A stretch of 64,000 nt of DNA from Maribacter aquivivus (lineage in GTDB: Bacteria > Bacteroidota > Bacteroidia > Flavobacteriales > Flavobacteriaceae), in contig NZ_FQZX01000003.1 of assembly GCF_900142175.1 (NCBI RefSeq), positions 342,401 to 406,400 of the forward strand, read 5' to 3'. The notes beneath the pieces are model-generated. The model was not told the origin of the DNA. It was given only the letters and a program-made list of their open reading frames with translations, and ran no database searches. Both the position numbers and the translations under genes were made by a program. Below, in pieces: positions 26,659 through 35,886 of the stretch. Positions within the stretch are counted from its first letter, which is position 1; each line of letters begins with the position of its first letter.

Positions 26659-27699
26659 CTACTTTATTCCATAGCCAATACACATTACTGTTTCGTCCTT
26701 ATTTACTGGTGGTGTGCCTATTTTGTATAGTATAATACCAGAATTGGGTGCTTTTAGTACTGTTAAGGGTGTACCAAAAATGTCTTGTATCTGACCAACA
26801 ATTTCCCCTGCTGTTACTGTATCTCCTGCTTCAAAATTACTTATAAATATACCTTGGTATTCAGATTTTAAATAGGATTGCTCCGTAATGCTTTTAAAAC
26901 TTGTAGCACTCGTTTTTTCGGAATTATACATGTTCATTTCTGATAACATATTGTATACTCCCATTTTAATTAGATCTACCGCTTCGTTTTGTACTTGACC
27001 GAGTTTGCCGCTTTCCAGGCTTAACGCAATTTTATCATCTTGCACAGCTTGTTTAAAAGCGTATTTGGCAGGTTCTGTTTTTTTAAGGGTATATGGATAA
27101 GATACTATATAACTAAATCCGCTTGCTTCAGCTAGTTTTTTTGCCATAGCCGTTTCTTTTGGGTTGTCGGTATTGTTATAGTAACATGCAAATGGTAATA
27201 AATCTTCATTGGCATCGCCACCATGTATATCTAGAAATACATCGGTTTTTGCTATAATTTCATTCGTAATAAAATCTGCTATTCGTTCTGTAATTGAACC
27301 CGATTTATAACCAGGAAAGGTTCTATTCAGATTTATATCATCTTTCGGATTTACAAACGGAGTACGACCAAAAAACGCAGATGGGTTTGCCATTGGAAGC
27401 ATTATTATTGTCCCCGTAAGTTTACTGGTGTCAAATTCGTTCAGTAGTTCTTGTGCCGCTATAATAGGAGGATATTCATACCCATGAACTCCAGACACCA
27501 TGGTAAAAACCGGACCAGTATTTTTACCTTTAATTATGATAACAGGAATAGAATCTAAGTTGCCTTTATCATCAGTAAATGTTACGTAAAAGCTTTTACT
27601 ACTTGGTCTGTTGGTGTCGTTAAAGTTGGTTTCAAATTCGTTTTGGGCTTGAATAAAATTGCTAATAATTAATAGCAATAGTAATATCGCTTTCTTCAT
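26659..27699 (-). CDS. Succinylglutamate desuccinylase/aspartoacylase family zinc hydrolase, secreted
   Basis: 346 residues with a signal peptide (MKKAILLLLLIISNFIQAQ). The zinc site is visible as SGVHGYEYPPIIAAQELL (His72, Glu75) and FLDIHGGDANEDLLPF (about residue 160), followed by an Arg/Asn-containing substrate loop (NLNRTFPG). The C-terminal 90 residues form a barrel-like domain with TVTAGEIVGQI. Members deacylate N-acyl amino acids or similar amides. The substrate here is unknown, and the periplasmic location suggests nutrient scavenging. Confidence 0.85.
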   Translation of the reverse strand: MKKAILLLLLIISNFIQAQNEFETNFNDTNRPSSKSFYVTFTDDKGNLDSIPVIIIKGKNTGPVFTMVSGVHGYEYPPIIAAQELLNEFDTSKLTGTIIMLPMANPSAFFGRTPFVNPKDDINLNRTFPGYKSGSITERIADFITNEIIAKTDVFLDIHGGDANEDLLPFACYYNNTDNPKETAMAKKLAEASGFSYIVSYPYTLKKTEPAKYAFKQAVQDDKIALSLESGKLGQVQNEAVDLIKMGVYNMLSEMNMYNSEKTSATSFKSITEQSYLKSEYQGIFISNFEAGDTVTAGEIVGQIQDIFGTPLTVLKAPNSGIILYKIGTPPVNKDETVMCIGYGIK

Positions 27700-27710
27700 C
27701 TTTTGAATTT

Positions 27711-28094
27711 TTACAATATGTACTTATTAAATATATCTTCGAGCTCTTTTTCTGGATCGGTACTAAGTCCGGATCGGGTAGTAGAGCTTTGTATGACTGT
27801 GCTTCTGCATGCTGTTAACCATCCAAATCTATCAGGTAAATCTAACTTTCCTATTGGTCCGCCAGCTTCCTTCCCTTCACAGATTAATTTCCAGGCTTTT
27901 AAATAATCATTCAGTATTTCATATTCTATTTCTGGAGAAAAGGCTTTTAACTTATCCTCACTGATATGATATTTGATATCTAAAAATTTTGTCCGTTTAC
28001 AAAATAAAATCACACCAACATTAAAGAACTCTTCTCTTTCAACTTTGGGTACGATCCTAACTATCGCAAATTTGAAGGTATGTCTATCTTGCAT
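27711..28094 (-). CDS. DUF3037 family protein
   Basis: 127 residues. The DUF3037 signature is FKFAIVRIVPKVEREEFFNVGVILFCKRTKFL at the N-terminus and PIGKLDLPDRFGWLTACRSTVIQSS in the second half. The start overlaps the HipA-like kinase gene by 11 nt. This pairing is recurrent in bacteria, and the protein is assumed to work with that kinase. Its biochemical role is not known. Confidence 0.88.
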   Translation of the reverse strand: MQDRHTFKFAIVRIVPKVEREEFFNVGVILFCKRTKFLDIKYHISEDKLKAFSPEIEYEILNDYLKAWKLICEGKEAGGPIGKLDLPDRFGWLTACRSTVIQSSTTRSGLSTDPEKELEDIFNKYIL

Positions 28095-28863
28095 CTTCTG
28101 CTTCTTTTACTAAAACATCGATCATAGATAGCTTAGTGGTTATAAATTTAATATAGGCTGCTCTTTTTTCATCCGCATTTAAAATATCAGATTCGCTCGT
28201 CAACCAATCTTCAGGTATTTTAGTTACAATCTCTGTTATTTTTTCTAACGTGATAAATTTTTGAATTTCTGCAGCAGCTTCAGATAGGGCAGTGGCTTGT
28301 TGTAAAAGCACATGGTCTTTTATAAACGGAAATGTTCTGGTAAGGTGACTCTCCCAAGTCTCCCAATTATGATGAAAGTAGAAACTTGCTCCGTTATCTA
28401 TCACCCATAATTCATTATGCCAATATAATAGATTTGCATTTTTAGCCGTGCGGTCAATATTGCTTATTAAACTATCTAAGACCACAACTTTTGATGCTGT
28501 CATGGCATCTGCCGTAGAAATTAAAGGATCGAAAGTAATAGCGCCAGATAAAAAGTGTAAACCAAGGTTAAGCCCTACACTAAACTTCAATAAATCTTGA
28601 ATTTCTTCGTCTGGTTCGGTCTGCCTAAAAGAATCTTCTAAATTCATAAATACCAACTCAGGTACTTTTAAACCGATTGCACGCGCCAATTCGCCACCAA
28701 TAAATTCAGAAATAAGCGATTTTTTACCTTGCCCAGAGCCTCTAAACTTCAGTACATAGAGAAAATCATCGTCGGCTTTTACAATGGCAGGCATAGAGCC
28801 ACCTTCACGTAAGGGCTGTAAATACTGAACAACATCTACTGTTCTAATATCAAGTGTATTCAT
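28084..28863 (-). CDS. HipA-like kinase family protein
   Basis: 259 residues. A kinase-like fold is suggested by FLYVLKFRGSGQGKKSLISEFIGGELA (nucleotide-binding region with Lys), the catalytic loop DSLISNIDRTAKNANLL (Asp and Asn) and the metal-binding VIDNGASFYF. These match the short HipA-like family that pairs with DUF3037. It lacks an HipB-type partner, so it is not a classical toxin module. The substrate is unknown. Confidence 0.85.
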   Translation of the reverse strand: MNTLDIRTVDVVQYLQPLREGGSMPAIVKADDDFLYVLKFRGSGQGKKSLISEFIGGELARAIGLKVPELVFMNLEDSFRQTEPDEEIQDLLKFSVGLNLGLHFLSGAITFDPLISTADAMTASKVVVLDSLISNIDRTAKNANLLYWHNELWVIDNGASFYFHHNWETWESHLTRTFPFIKDHVLLQQATALSEAAAEIQKFITLEKITEIVTKIPEDWLTSESDILNADEKRAAYIKFITTKLSMIDVLVKEAEDAR

Positions 28864-28907
28864 ACTGCGAAGATATTGTTTGTAGTGTTATTTATACTCT
28901 GGTCTAA

Positions 28908-29243
28908 CTAAATAACATTGATTACTTTTTCTAAAATATAATGCGTGACCCCAACAATAACAGCTATTAAAGAAATAATAATAAAACGAAATAACGTTGC
29001 TTTGCTATTGCCTTGAAGTTTGTTGTTCAAATAAAATACGTCGAATAAAATGAATATAAGTGCAATTATACAGCCAACGATTGCGCCAACTTGTACTAAA
29101 GCCCATTCATATACCATACTTGCAAACGAGAATTTGTCATCGTCAGATTCTGGTGGTGCACCTAAAACAATGCGCATGTGTAGTAACCCTAGAAGTATGG
29201 CTACAATAAACCAGCCGAGGTAATTAAGTATTCGTTTTACCAT
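28908..29243 (-). CDS. Small membrane protein of unknown function
   Basis: 111 residues with three to four hydrophobic segments (about 8-27, 48-68 and 84-108). The loop after the first helix contains PPESDDDKFSFASMVYEW. No family is recognised. It is on the same strand as its neighbours and lies 32 nt upstream of the lipoprotein gene, so cotranscription is possible. Confidence 0.7.
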   Translation of the reverse strand: MVKRILNYLGWFIVAILLGLLHMRIVLGAPPESDDDKFSFASMVYEWALVQVGAIVGCIIALIFILFDVFYLNNKLQGNSKATLFRFIIISLIAVIVGVTHYILEKVINVI

Positions 29244-29275
29244 ATATGGTTAACGCTTTTTGACTCGCTTTGTTA

Positions 29276-29953
29276 TTACTCTACTTCATTTTCTAACGGA
29301 GAAATCATAATATGAGCTCTGTGCGTACCAGGATTCATGATCCATGGGTGATTGGGTGCAGACGGAGTTTCTGGTAAGCCTATAGATGCTGATGTAGCAA
29401 ATGGTGTGTATATCACATAACGAAGCCTTGCGCCATCTACTTTTGATGTTTCTACATCATAAGCAGTATTAGGGCCATAGTAAATGTGTAAGGTGGAACC
29501 GGGAGTAATTTTAATTTTACCAGATTTTACTTCAGCCTCTCTAATCGCAAATATTTGGTCTGCTGATTTGCCTTCGGCACGTAAAGCTCTACCTCTTGCC
29601 ATAAAAGGGTCTAGGTCTTTATGATAGCAAGCAGCATTGAAACCATCTTTCTTTGGGTCATCTGCAAGTACAATATATTCGCTATCACCTTCCTTTAAAG
29701 TTACAAACTCACCAGCCATATTATAACCAATTACTTTACTTGTAGCCCTACTTTCTGCAGGTGCTGCCATCAATGCCGTAGCAATAAGGTCTTCATTTGT
29801 TTCTATGGTTTTTAATTGCTTTTCTATTTTCGCAACGGCTTCTGTTGTTGTGTCTACATCTGTGCTTTCTGCAGATGTTGATTTAGATTTATCAGATGAA
29901 TTACAAGAAATTAGTAGTGCAGCAAAAAGGAATGTAGAGAGTAGATGTTTCAT
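29276..29953 (-). CDS. Hypothetical lipoprotein
   Basis: 225 residues. The lipoprotein signal is clear: MKHLLSTFLFAALLISCNSS with the lipobox Cys17. A Ser/Thr/Glu-rich linker follows. The mature domain (about 65-225) carries GEFVTLKEGDSEYIVLADDP and HPWIMNPGTHRAHIMISP, with a conserved-looking His/Met tail. The family is not recognised by eye. It is probably anchored in the outer or inner membrane facing the periplasm. Confidence 0.75.
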   Translation of the reverse strand: MKHLLSTFLFAALLISCNSSDKSKSTSAESTDVDTTTEAVAKIEKQLKTIETNEDLIATALMAAPAESRATSKVIGYNMAGEFVTLKEGDSEYIVLADDPKKDGFNAACYHKDLDPFMARGRALRAEGKSADQIFAIREAEVKSGKIKITPGSTLHIYYGPNTAYDVETSKVDGARLRYVIYTPFATSASIGLPETPSAPNHPWIMNPGTHRAHIMISPLENEVE

Positions 29954-30070
29954 GGTTTATGGTATTTAGTTTCAGCTTTATTAATACTCAAAGGATTATA
30001 GAATACTTTTAAAATTACGCAATCCTTTTTTATAAAATATAACTGAATTTTTCAAAAGGGTAATTAAAAC

Positions 30071-30802
30071 TCAACGCTGCGTATATTTTCTTTTGGTGCG
30101 TATAAATTGATATCTAAAATCATCATAAAACAAACTTGCCAATAAAATTAGCGCACCAACAATGAGTGCATTCAATTTTAAGTTGAGTTGCAGGTACAGA
30201 AATCCGCCAATAATACCTCCGAGAAAGAAGAAGCAAATGATGTAAAGACGGAGTTTAATATTAGATTTTAATTTTTCTCTATTTGGATGCTTTTCTGGAA
30301 AAAATAATTGCGACAGCTCAATTCCTAAATCTGTAAATAGTCCCGTTAAATGTGTTGTTCTTACCACTGCATTTGAGATTCTTGTAACGAAAGAATTTTG
30401 AAGCCCCATAGCAAAGAGAAGCGCGCAGATAATTAAATCTGGATAAGTGATTTCAAAGGCATCGCTATAAAGCGGTATGGCTATTAGTATTAAACATTCT
30501 ATTGCGGTTGGTAGTACAAAAACATTTAGTCTTTTATTCTTTCTAAATTTTTCAATCAGAAAACTAGAAAAGAACGATCCAAAGAGAAAAGAAAAAATAT
30601 AGAGGAAATAAACAGTGCCTTTCCAGAACTCTAAATTAGCCACATCGTTCATAAACAATGCAAAATGCCCAGTAACATTGGTAGTCAGCTGGTTGTATGC
30701 CAAAAAACCAGTAACATTTACAATTCCTGCAACAAAAGATAAAATAGTGGCAATTTGCAGGTTGTGCTTTAATTTTCTGCTTTTGCCTTGATGTCTAAAC
30801 AT
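30071..30802 (-). CDS. YoaK family (DUF1275) membrane protein
   Basis: 243 residues, about six membrane segments. The DUF1275 hallmark is the early segment FVAGIVNVTGFLAYNQLTTN followed by VTGHFALFMNDVA, and later MGLQNSFVTRIS with VVRTTHLTGLFTDLGIEL. The family is widespread and uncharacterised. The gene is isolated, with about 120 nt upstream of its nearest neighbour's stop. Confidence 0.88.
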   Translation of the reverse strand: MFRHQGKSRKLKHNLQIATILSFVAGIVNVTGFLAYNQLTTNVTGHFALFMNDVANLEFWKGTVYFLYIFSFLFGSFFSSFLIEKFRKNKRLNVFVLPTAIECLILIAIPLYSDAFEITYPDLIICALLFAMGLQNSFVTRISNAVVRTTHLTGLFTDLGIELSQLFFPEKHPNREKLKSNIKLRLYIICFFFLGGIIGGFLYLQLNLKLNALIVGALILLASLFYDDFRYQFIRTKRKYTQR

Positions 30803-31034
30803 TCAACTATTAATTAATTCGGTATTAGAAAACGAAACTAATAGAAATAACTATTTTAACTTCATGTACTAAAAGCGGAGAACTTTTAATGAAGTAATTA
30901 TACTAATCAGTAAGATTTCTATAAATACAAAGGTATCTAAATCTAGTACCAAACAAAGTATTCATATTATTTTTTTAAAGACGTAATTATCGAATGGAAG
31001 TTCATATTTAAATCTATCTATCATCTAATAAGCA

Positions 31035-32735
31035 TTATGAGCTAAGCCTTAATTTAAAGTGAATGATCATATATGAATTTACTGCTTTACCATTTTTTAT
31101 AGCTGGCTTAAACTTCATTTTATGAATGTTAGATTCTACTTCCTCTTTTAGAAAACCATTGTCTGCCATTAAAAAATTTAATTTGATTGGTTTTCCATTT
31201 TCATCAATTGAAACAAAATAGTTGTAGCTTAATTCGTAATCTTGTGTATAGCCATCAAATACAGAAACCGATGCTTTAAAGGAGTCTTCTAATGCTGTTT
31301 TATTTAAGATAATGGGGTAGGAGTCTGCAGTTTCTAGTTCTCTATTTATAAGCCACTGGTCTTCCATTTTACAAACGATGGTCGTTTTTACTTTAGGGTC
31401 AATAAATAGGGGTACATCTTTTTCAGAAACTATCTCTCCACTTTCATAGTACTTTTCGTCCTTTAAATTGCCGTTATTATAGAAAGACCTAGTGTACCCA
31501 TGTTCTTTTCCATCTTTAAATTCTTGATATAGTGTAACTTTACCATTTGTAATACTTTTAGAAACACCATCTCTTAAGTAGTTTTTATATGCTGTTTCGT
31601 AAATATTTGTACTAGAACGAGATATCCATTCTGAATAATGAATACCTGTACCGTTTATTAGTGTTTGCTCGCCGTTTTCTTTCCAATAATTTATTAAACG
31701 TACTTTTTGGTTTATAGCTTCACCTTCAAGTTTCTTACTACCATCTTTCCAGTATAGAAACCATTTACCAATTCTTGTAATATTATTGGCAAAATTACTT
31801 TCTTCCTTTAATTGACTGTTGTCGTACCACTCTTTATACTCACCAAATTTTTTGTCGGTATCAGCTTTTCTTGTCTCTAATTTTTTAGGTATGCCGTTTT
31901 CATAAAACCATTTGTGTATTAATATATTCTCTTTATCACCGTTAGTTACTTCATATTTTAAGATTCCATTTTCATAAAACTTTTGGTAAATACCGGTTTT
32001 ATTACCTTCGTTATATTCTATAAACTCCTCAAGATTTCCATTTTCAAAATAGGTTTTATAAGCTCCGTGAATTTTGCCTTTTTCAATACTAAATTCTTCT
32101 TTTAAATTTTGGTCGCTGTAATAGGTTGTATACGTGCCAGAAAAATTTAAATCGAATGATAAACCGTCTTCGTCTATGCAGATTTCATTGGGGTGTTTAC
32201 GTATGTATTCTTCAATTAAAGACATGGTATTACTGTTCATGTCATAATATTTATCATCAAGTAAAGAAAGCTCATCCAACCTTTCATAAAGGTCGCTACC
32301 AAACAAATCGCTTTGTTGAGCTTTGTTCATTAGTTTCTTATTTTTTTGATAAATATTTTCTGCTTTTTGTACCAATTCAGCCATATCAATATCACCAATA
32401 TATTTTAGACCTTTTATAATGGTTGGCATATAATCACCATACCCGTTATAGTAGAATTGTACAAAGCCACCATTTGTAACCTGTGCGTCTAAATACCACC
32501 AATAATAGAGTGCTTTTTGACCGTATGATAATGATTTACCACGCTCAATTTCATGTTCTTTATCTTGTACGAAATTTGATAATGGTTCAAGAACAAACCA
32601 CCCAAAATCAAAACCACTTAACTTAAAGTAATCACCTTTATTAAGTTTTGGTTTAAAATGTTCTTTTTCATTAAACGCCCAGTAAGGATCATTCTTATTG
32701 TTGTCTTTGCGACCAAAGAATTGAAATAAACTCAT
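31035..32735 (-). CDS. DUF4375 - MORN-repeat - TonB-C-like fusion protein
   Basis: 566 residues in three parts. Residues about 35-190 resemble DUF4375/DMP19 (ALYYWWYLDAQVTNGGFVQF, YNGYGDYMPTII). Residues about 200-440 contain some ten MORN-like units of the form GxYKxYFENGNLxEE, as in the YwqK antitoxin-like family. Residues about 465-566 resemble the C-terminal domain of TonB/energy-transduction proteins (YFVSIDENGKPIKLNF, MKFKPAIKNGKAVNSY). No signal peptide is seen, which is odd for a TonB-C domain. The role is unknown. A scaffold or membrane-associated immunity role is possible. Confidence 0.75.
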   Translation of the reverse strand: MSLFQFFGRKDNNKNDPYWAFNEKEHFKPKLNKGDYFKLSGFDFGWFVLEPLSNFVQDKEHEIERGKSLSYGQKALYYWWYLDAQVTNGGFVQFYYNGYGDYMPTIIKGLKYIGDIDMAELVQKAENIYQKNKKLMNKAQQSDLFGSDLYERLDELSLLDDKYYDMNSNTMSLIEEYIRKHPNEICIDEDGLSFDLNFSGTYTTYYSDQNLKEEFSIEKGKIHGAYKTYFENGNLEEFIEYNEGNKTGIYQKFYENGILKYEVTNGDKENILIHKWFYENGIPKKLETRKADTDKKFGEYKEWYDNSQLKEESNFANNITRIGKWFLYWKDGSKKLEGEAINQKVRLINYWKENGEQTLINGTGIHYSEWISRSSTNIYETAYKNYLRDGVSKSITNGKVTLYQEFKDGKEHGYTRSFYNNGNLKDEKYYESGEIVSEKDVPLFIDPKVKTTIVCKMEDQWLINRELETADSYPIILNKTALEDSFKASVSVFDGYTQDYELSYNYFVSIDENGKPIKLNFLMADNGFLKEEVESNIHKMKFKPAIKNGKAVNSYMIIHFKLRLSS

Positions 32736-32832
32736 TTTCTAAATTTTAAGGGATTTTTTTTTCTTTAAAAGCTATAAATGATAAATATAGAAATCTTCTA
32801 CATGATGGAATAGAAAGCGATATTGTTGATTT

Positions 32833-33150
32833 TTAAATTAAGTAAGGAAGAATTTCTATGACTGAAGATAGAAATAGTAAACCAAGTGAAATTGTAATTA
32901 TCGAATTGATTATAAGTCCAATTATTTTCTTTGTTGTATTGGGCTCTCTAATACCCATAAAAGAATACCCTAAACCGATAACCGCAGTAAAAGCAATGGC
33001 TAAAATTAAAATACCTAGTAACATTGATTTTAAGTCAGATCCTTGTTGTGTATCTAAAACCAAACTTGTTATTATGATGATAACAATTATTATTAATGCG
33101 ACTATTGCATATTTATAGCTTATATTGGATTTTGGATTCTTAAATGTCAT
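32833..33150 (-). CDS. Small three-helix membrane protein
   Basis: 105 residues with three strong hydrophobic segments (about 13-29, 42-62 and 76-100). No signature is recognised. The middle loop has MGIREPNTTKK. It is preceded and followed by noncoding gaps of about 80-100 nt, so it is probably transcribed on its own. Confidence 0.65.
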   Translation of the reverse strand: MTFKNPKSNISYKYAIVALIIIVIIIITSLVLDTQQGSDLKSMLLGILILAIAFTAVIGLGYSFMGIREPNTTKKIIGLIINSIITISLGLLFLSSVIEILPYLI

Positions 33151-33225
33151 TTAGTTTTGATTGATTAACTAAGTCATGTAATAAAAGTTATAATTACATG
33201 ACTTAGTATTTTAAAGCCTGTAGTA

Positions 33226-34050
33226 TTATCTTGATCTGTGTTCTGGTAATAACGTGTATGTAAAGATATTATCATTTTGGTAATCTAAATAAAGCTCTTC
33301 GTTTCCATTACCATTTTCATAAGTAAAAACAGCTCTGCTAATTCTTCGATAATCTTCATCATTTTGACTATAAGAAATGACTTCAACGAGATTGCCATTT
33401 TCATAGGTGTATTCAATTTTACGTTGCCCTCTTTGATAGTAGATAATTTTTTTATTATCAGTATACTCAAACTTAAACGACTCTACTGTCTGAGCGATAT
33501 TTTTTAGTTTATCTCCATCATACGTATAGATATATGCAGGATTTTTGACATCTTTCAGTTTTAAGTTTTTCTTTTTAGTTGCATCGGCATGGAAAGCTTC
33601 GATTATTTTACCGCCTTCGTAATTATAGAACCACTTACTTATTTGTGGTTTTTTAGCTCCGTGATATTTGATGTTTTTTAACGTCGCTATTTTACCATTT
33701 TCATCATAAGATAGTTCAAGATTGACACTGTAATAATATTGCTTAATCAAAATTGGTTTGTTGTTTTCAAGGTCCATTTCAAACCTAATCTTGTTTTCAG
33801 GATTGGTGGCTTCAATATGATTGTCACTGTATTTAAAATCTAAAGTAAAACTGTAATCAATGCTGCCATCTTGATTTTTAGTTGTTATTTTTTTTAATTT
33901 ATCACCTTCATAACTTAATGTCGACCTGCCTTCAAGACTTTCTTTTTGAGTACTATGTTCATACCTATAATTTTTAATTTCAGATACACGCTGTTGTGCA
34001 TTCATTTGCAAGCAAATAGCAAAGAATAATAGGGAAAATGTTTTTTTCAT
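33226..34050 (-). CDS. Secreted beta-strand repeat protein (YD/RHS-like), hypothetical
   Basis: 274 residues with a signal peptide (MKKTFSLLFFAICLQMNAQ). The mature part consists of repeated strand units such as LSYEGDKLKKI, LSYDENGKIATLKN, YTYDGDKLKNIAQ and YTYENGNLVEVISY, the pattern of short RHS/YD-type proteins. These pack as a beta-sheet roll. No toxin or partner domain is seen. It lies beside other small secreted and membrane proteins without an evident operon. Confidence 0.7.
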   Translation of the reverse strand: MKKTFSLLFFAICLQMNAQQRVSEIKNYRYEHSTQKESLEGRSTLSYEGDKLKKITTKNQDGSIDYSFTLDFKYSDNHIEATNPENKIRFEMDLENNKPILIKQYYYSVNLELSYDENGKIATLKNIKYHGAKKPQISKWFYNYEGGKIIEAFHADATKKKNLKLKDVKNPAYIYTYDGDKLKNIAQTVESFKFEYTDNKKIIYYQRGQRKIEYTYENGNLVEVISYSQNDEDYRRISRAVFTYENGNGNEELYLDYQNDNIFTYTLLPEHRSR

Positions 34051-34169
34051 TGTTTAAGGGGTTTGTTGTTAATTGAATTTTCTTAATAATTAAGTAATAG
34101 AAAAAATATATTTAAAGGTTAATGATTTTTCTTATAAAATGCATTGCTAAACTTTATTCTAAGGTGAAT

Positions 34170-34490
34170 TTACAACCCATCAAGAGCTGCAGATGAAGCT
34201 CCAAATAATGCAAGATTAGCAAAAACAAAAAGTAATAGAATGATGCCTATTAATGAGATGAATAAACCAATCATAGCAAGAGTTCTTGGTTTTTTAAAAA
34301 TACCAATAAAAGAAAGTAGTAATCCTAAAAACCAAACGAACCAACCAAGAATAGGAATACAACCTATAATAAGTGTCAATATAGATAGTACAAAACCAGC
34401 AGTTCCAACACCATTACTATTACTGTTTTGATTAATTATAATGGTTTGACCATTGTTATTTTGGGAGTCGTTTTGTTGCGTTTCACTCAT
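34170..34490 (-). CDS. DUF4190-like small membrane protein
   Basis: 106 residues from the ATG at 34490. The longer frame to 34619 is rejected because its first 43 residues are unlike any leader. A polar Asn/Gln-rich N-terminus (about 35 residues) precedes two hydrophobic helices (GFVLSILTLIIGCIPILGWF and AMIGLFISLIGIILLLFVF) separated by a GIFKKPR loop. This is the layout of DUF4190 proteins. The function is unknown. Confidence 0.7.
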   Translation of the reverse strand: MSETQQNDSQNNNGQTIIINQNSNSNGVGTAGFVLSILTLIIGCIPILGWFVWFLGLLLSFIGIFKKPRTLAMIGLFISLIGIILLLFVFANLALFGASSAALDGL

Positions 34491-34908
34491 AATATTCAAG
34501 TAATTGGTGGTTGTGCTTAGTTTATTAACTAACCGTGGTTGTTCTTTAGAATTATTCTTCAGCCAAAATAGTAATTTCTTTTGGTAGAATTGTCTTACAT
34601 TTTTTTGTAGTGTTAACAAGGTTGTCTTAAATCCCAGAACTTTTCAAGTGCTGTGCTCCAATTTTTGAAGTTTACTTTATTAACTAATGTAAGATTTGTG
34701 ACGTATAAGGTTTACGATGTTATTGATTATAATTATTGTAGTTTCTGAAAAGTCAATATTAAAACAGAAGTAGCATAAATGAAAAGGGTAGTAGCCTATG
34801 ACATATATAAGTACTTAAAAAATCACGTATTTAATAGCTATAATTTTCTTTTTGATATAAACTGAATTAGAGAACTGCCAGATTTGTTAATTAAAAAGTT
34901 GATCAACC

Positions 34909-35304
34909 TTAGATTTTTTTAAACCCAATTTGACCATTATCCATTTCATGCAATTGCCATGTAAATTCATATTTACCCCCGTAAGTATAAATATCTATCG
35001 TTTGTTCTTCTCTTTTGTATTCATATTTACCCCATTGGTTAGTTTTTTTTACAATGTAGTTTCCGCAACGTTGTGGGCTATTTAAATTCGCCGAATAAAG
35101 TCGATAAACACCACTCTTTCTAAAATCGATATTTAATGAACCTGAACTGGTATTACAATTGCCATAAACATTCAAATTTCTATTTTGATGTGGAACTATA
35201 GATTTTGTCCAGCAACCTATGATGTCAATGTTTTTATTTCTCTGATTTTGTGCAGAAATAGATAGGCTAAAAAGAATTATTAATAATAATATTATTCGTT
35301 TCAT
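34909..35304 (-). CDS. Small secreted protein, lipocalin-like in size, hypothetical
   Basis: 131 residues from the ATG at 35304, which gives a proper signal peptide (MKRIILLLIILFSLSISAQ). The mature part (GCWTK, FRKSGVYRLYS, GNYIVKKTNQWGKYEY, EFTWQLHEMDNGQIGF) has the strand pattern of lipocalin-like domains that monitor or bind small ligands. Two cysteine pairs may form disulfides. It is a neighbour of the broken gene at 35405-35880, which has a similar signal and GNWTLDL start, so the two could be distant paralogs. Confidence 0.65.
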   Translation of the reverse strand: MKRIILLLIILFSLSISAQNQRNKNIDIIGCWTKSIVPHQNRNLNVYGNCNTSSGSLNIDFRKSGVYRLYSANLNSPQRCGNYIVKKTNQWGKYEYKREEQTIDIYTYGGKYEFTWQLHEMDNGQIGFKKI

Positions 35305-35404
35305 GAATAAATTATGATTCAAGAAGTGTACCAATTTAATTTAATTGAAGAGATAATTAATTTTCAATCTTTTGAGAGAAGAAGTTAATTGCACTGATAC
35401 TAAA

Positions 35405-35880
35405 TCATTCCCAATCTAAAATTTCTAATCCTATTCCTCCACTTTCAAGTGTAACTATTTTGAGCTCCATTGAATTATATTTTTCGGGTAAGCCGAGATT
35501 TTTAAAATCTTCAGGACTTTGTTCTTTGAATTCTTTTAACAACTCCTTAGAATGATAAATATTTATTATATCTGAATCCTTGTTAAAAGACCAGCTGTAA
35601 TCCTTAAATGTTTCATTGCCACAAAATCCTGAAGTTAGATCGTAGTTTACTCTGCATTTGCCTGATTCAAGAAAGGTGACTATTATATTTAATTTTTCTT
35701 CTTGATTATTTGATGACTTCTCTTTTTTGAAAATGTATATATATCATCTTCTAATTCATATTCATTAAGGTCAAGCGTCCAATTGCCATAGAAATCAAAT
35801 TCATAGTATGACTTATCTTGAGCATTTGCTGTTAAAGCAATTACAAAACAAATTAAAACCAAGTACATCGCTTTCTTCAT
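35405..35880 (-). pseudogene. Small secreted protein split by a -1 frame change at an A AAA AAG heptamer
   Basis: From the ATG at 35880 the first frame gives a signal peptide (MKKAMYLVLICFVIALTANA), a lipocalin-like FYGNWTLDLNEYE start and a stop after 63 residues (35689). The -1 frame stays open from there to 35405 and encodes a well-formed continuation (FLESGKCRVNYDL, GNETFKDYSWSFNKD, ELKIVTLESGGIGLEILDWE). The two frames meet at 35728-35722, where A AAA AAG is in phase with codons 52-53. This is the classic bacterial -1 slippery heptamer. A shift there would give 158 residues. No strong downstream hairpin is seen, so a simple one-base deletion or a sequencing error in the A-run is at least as likely. 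Confidence 0.7.
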
Positions 35881-35886
35881 ACTTAA

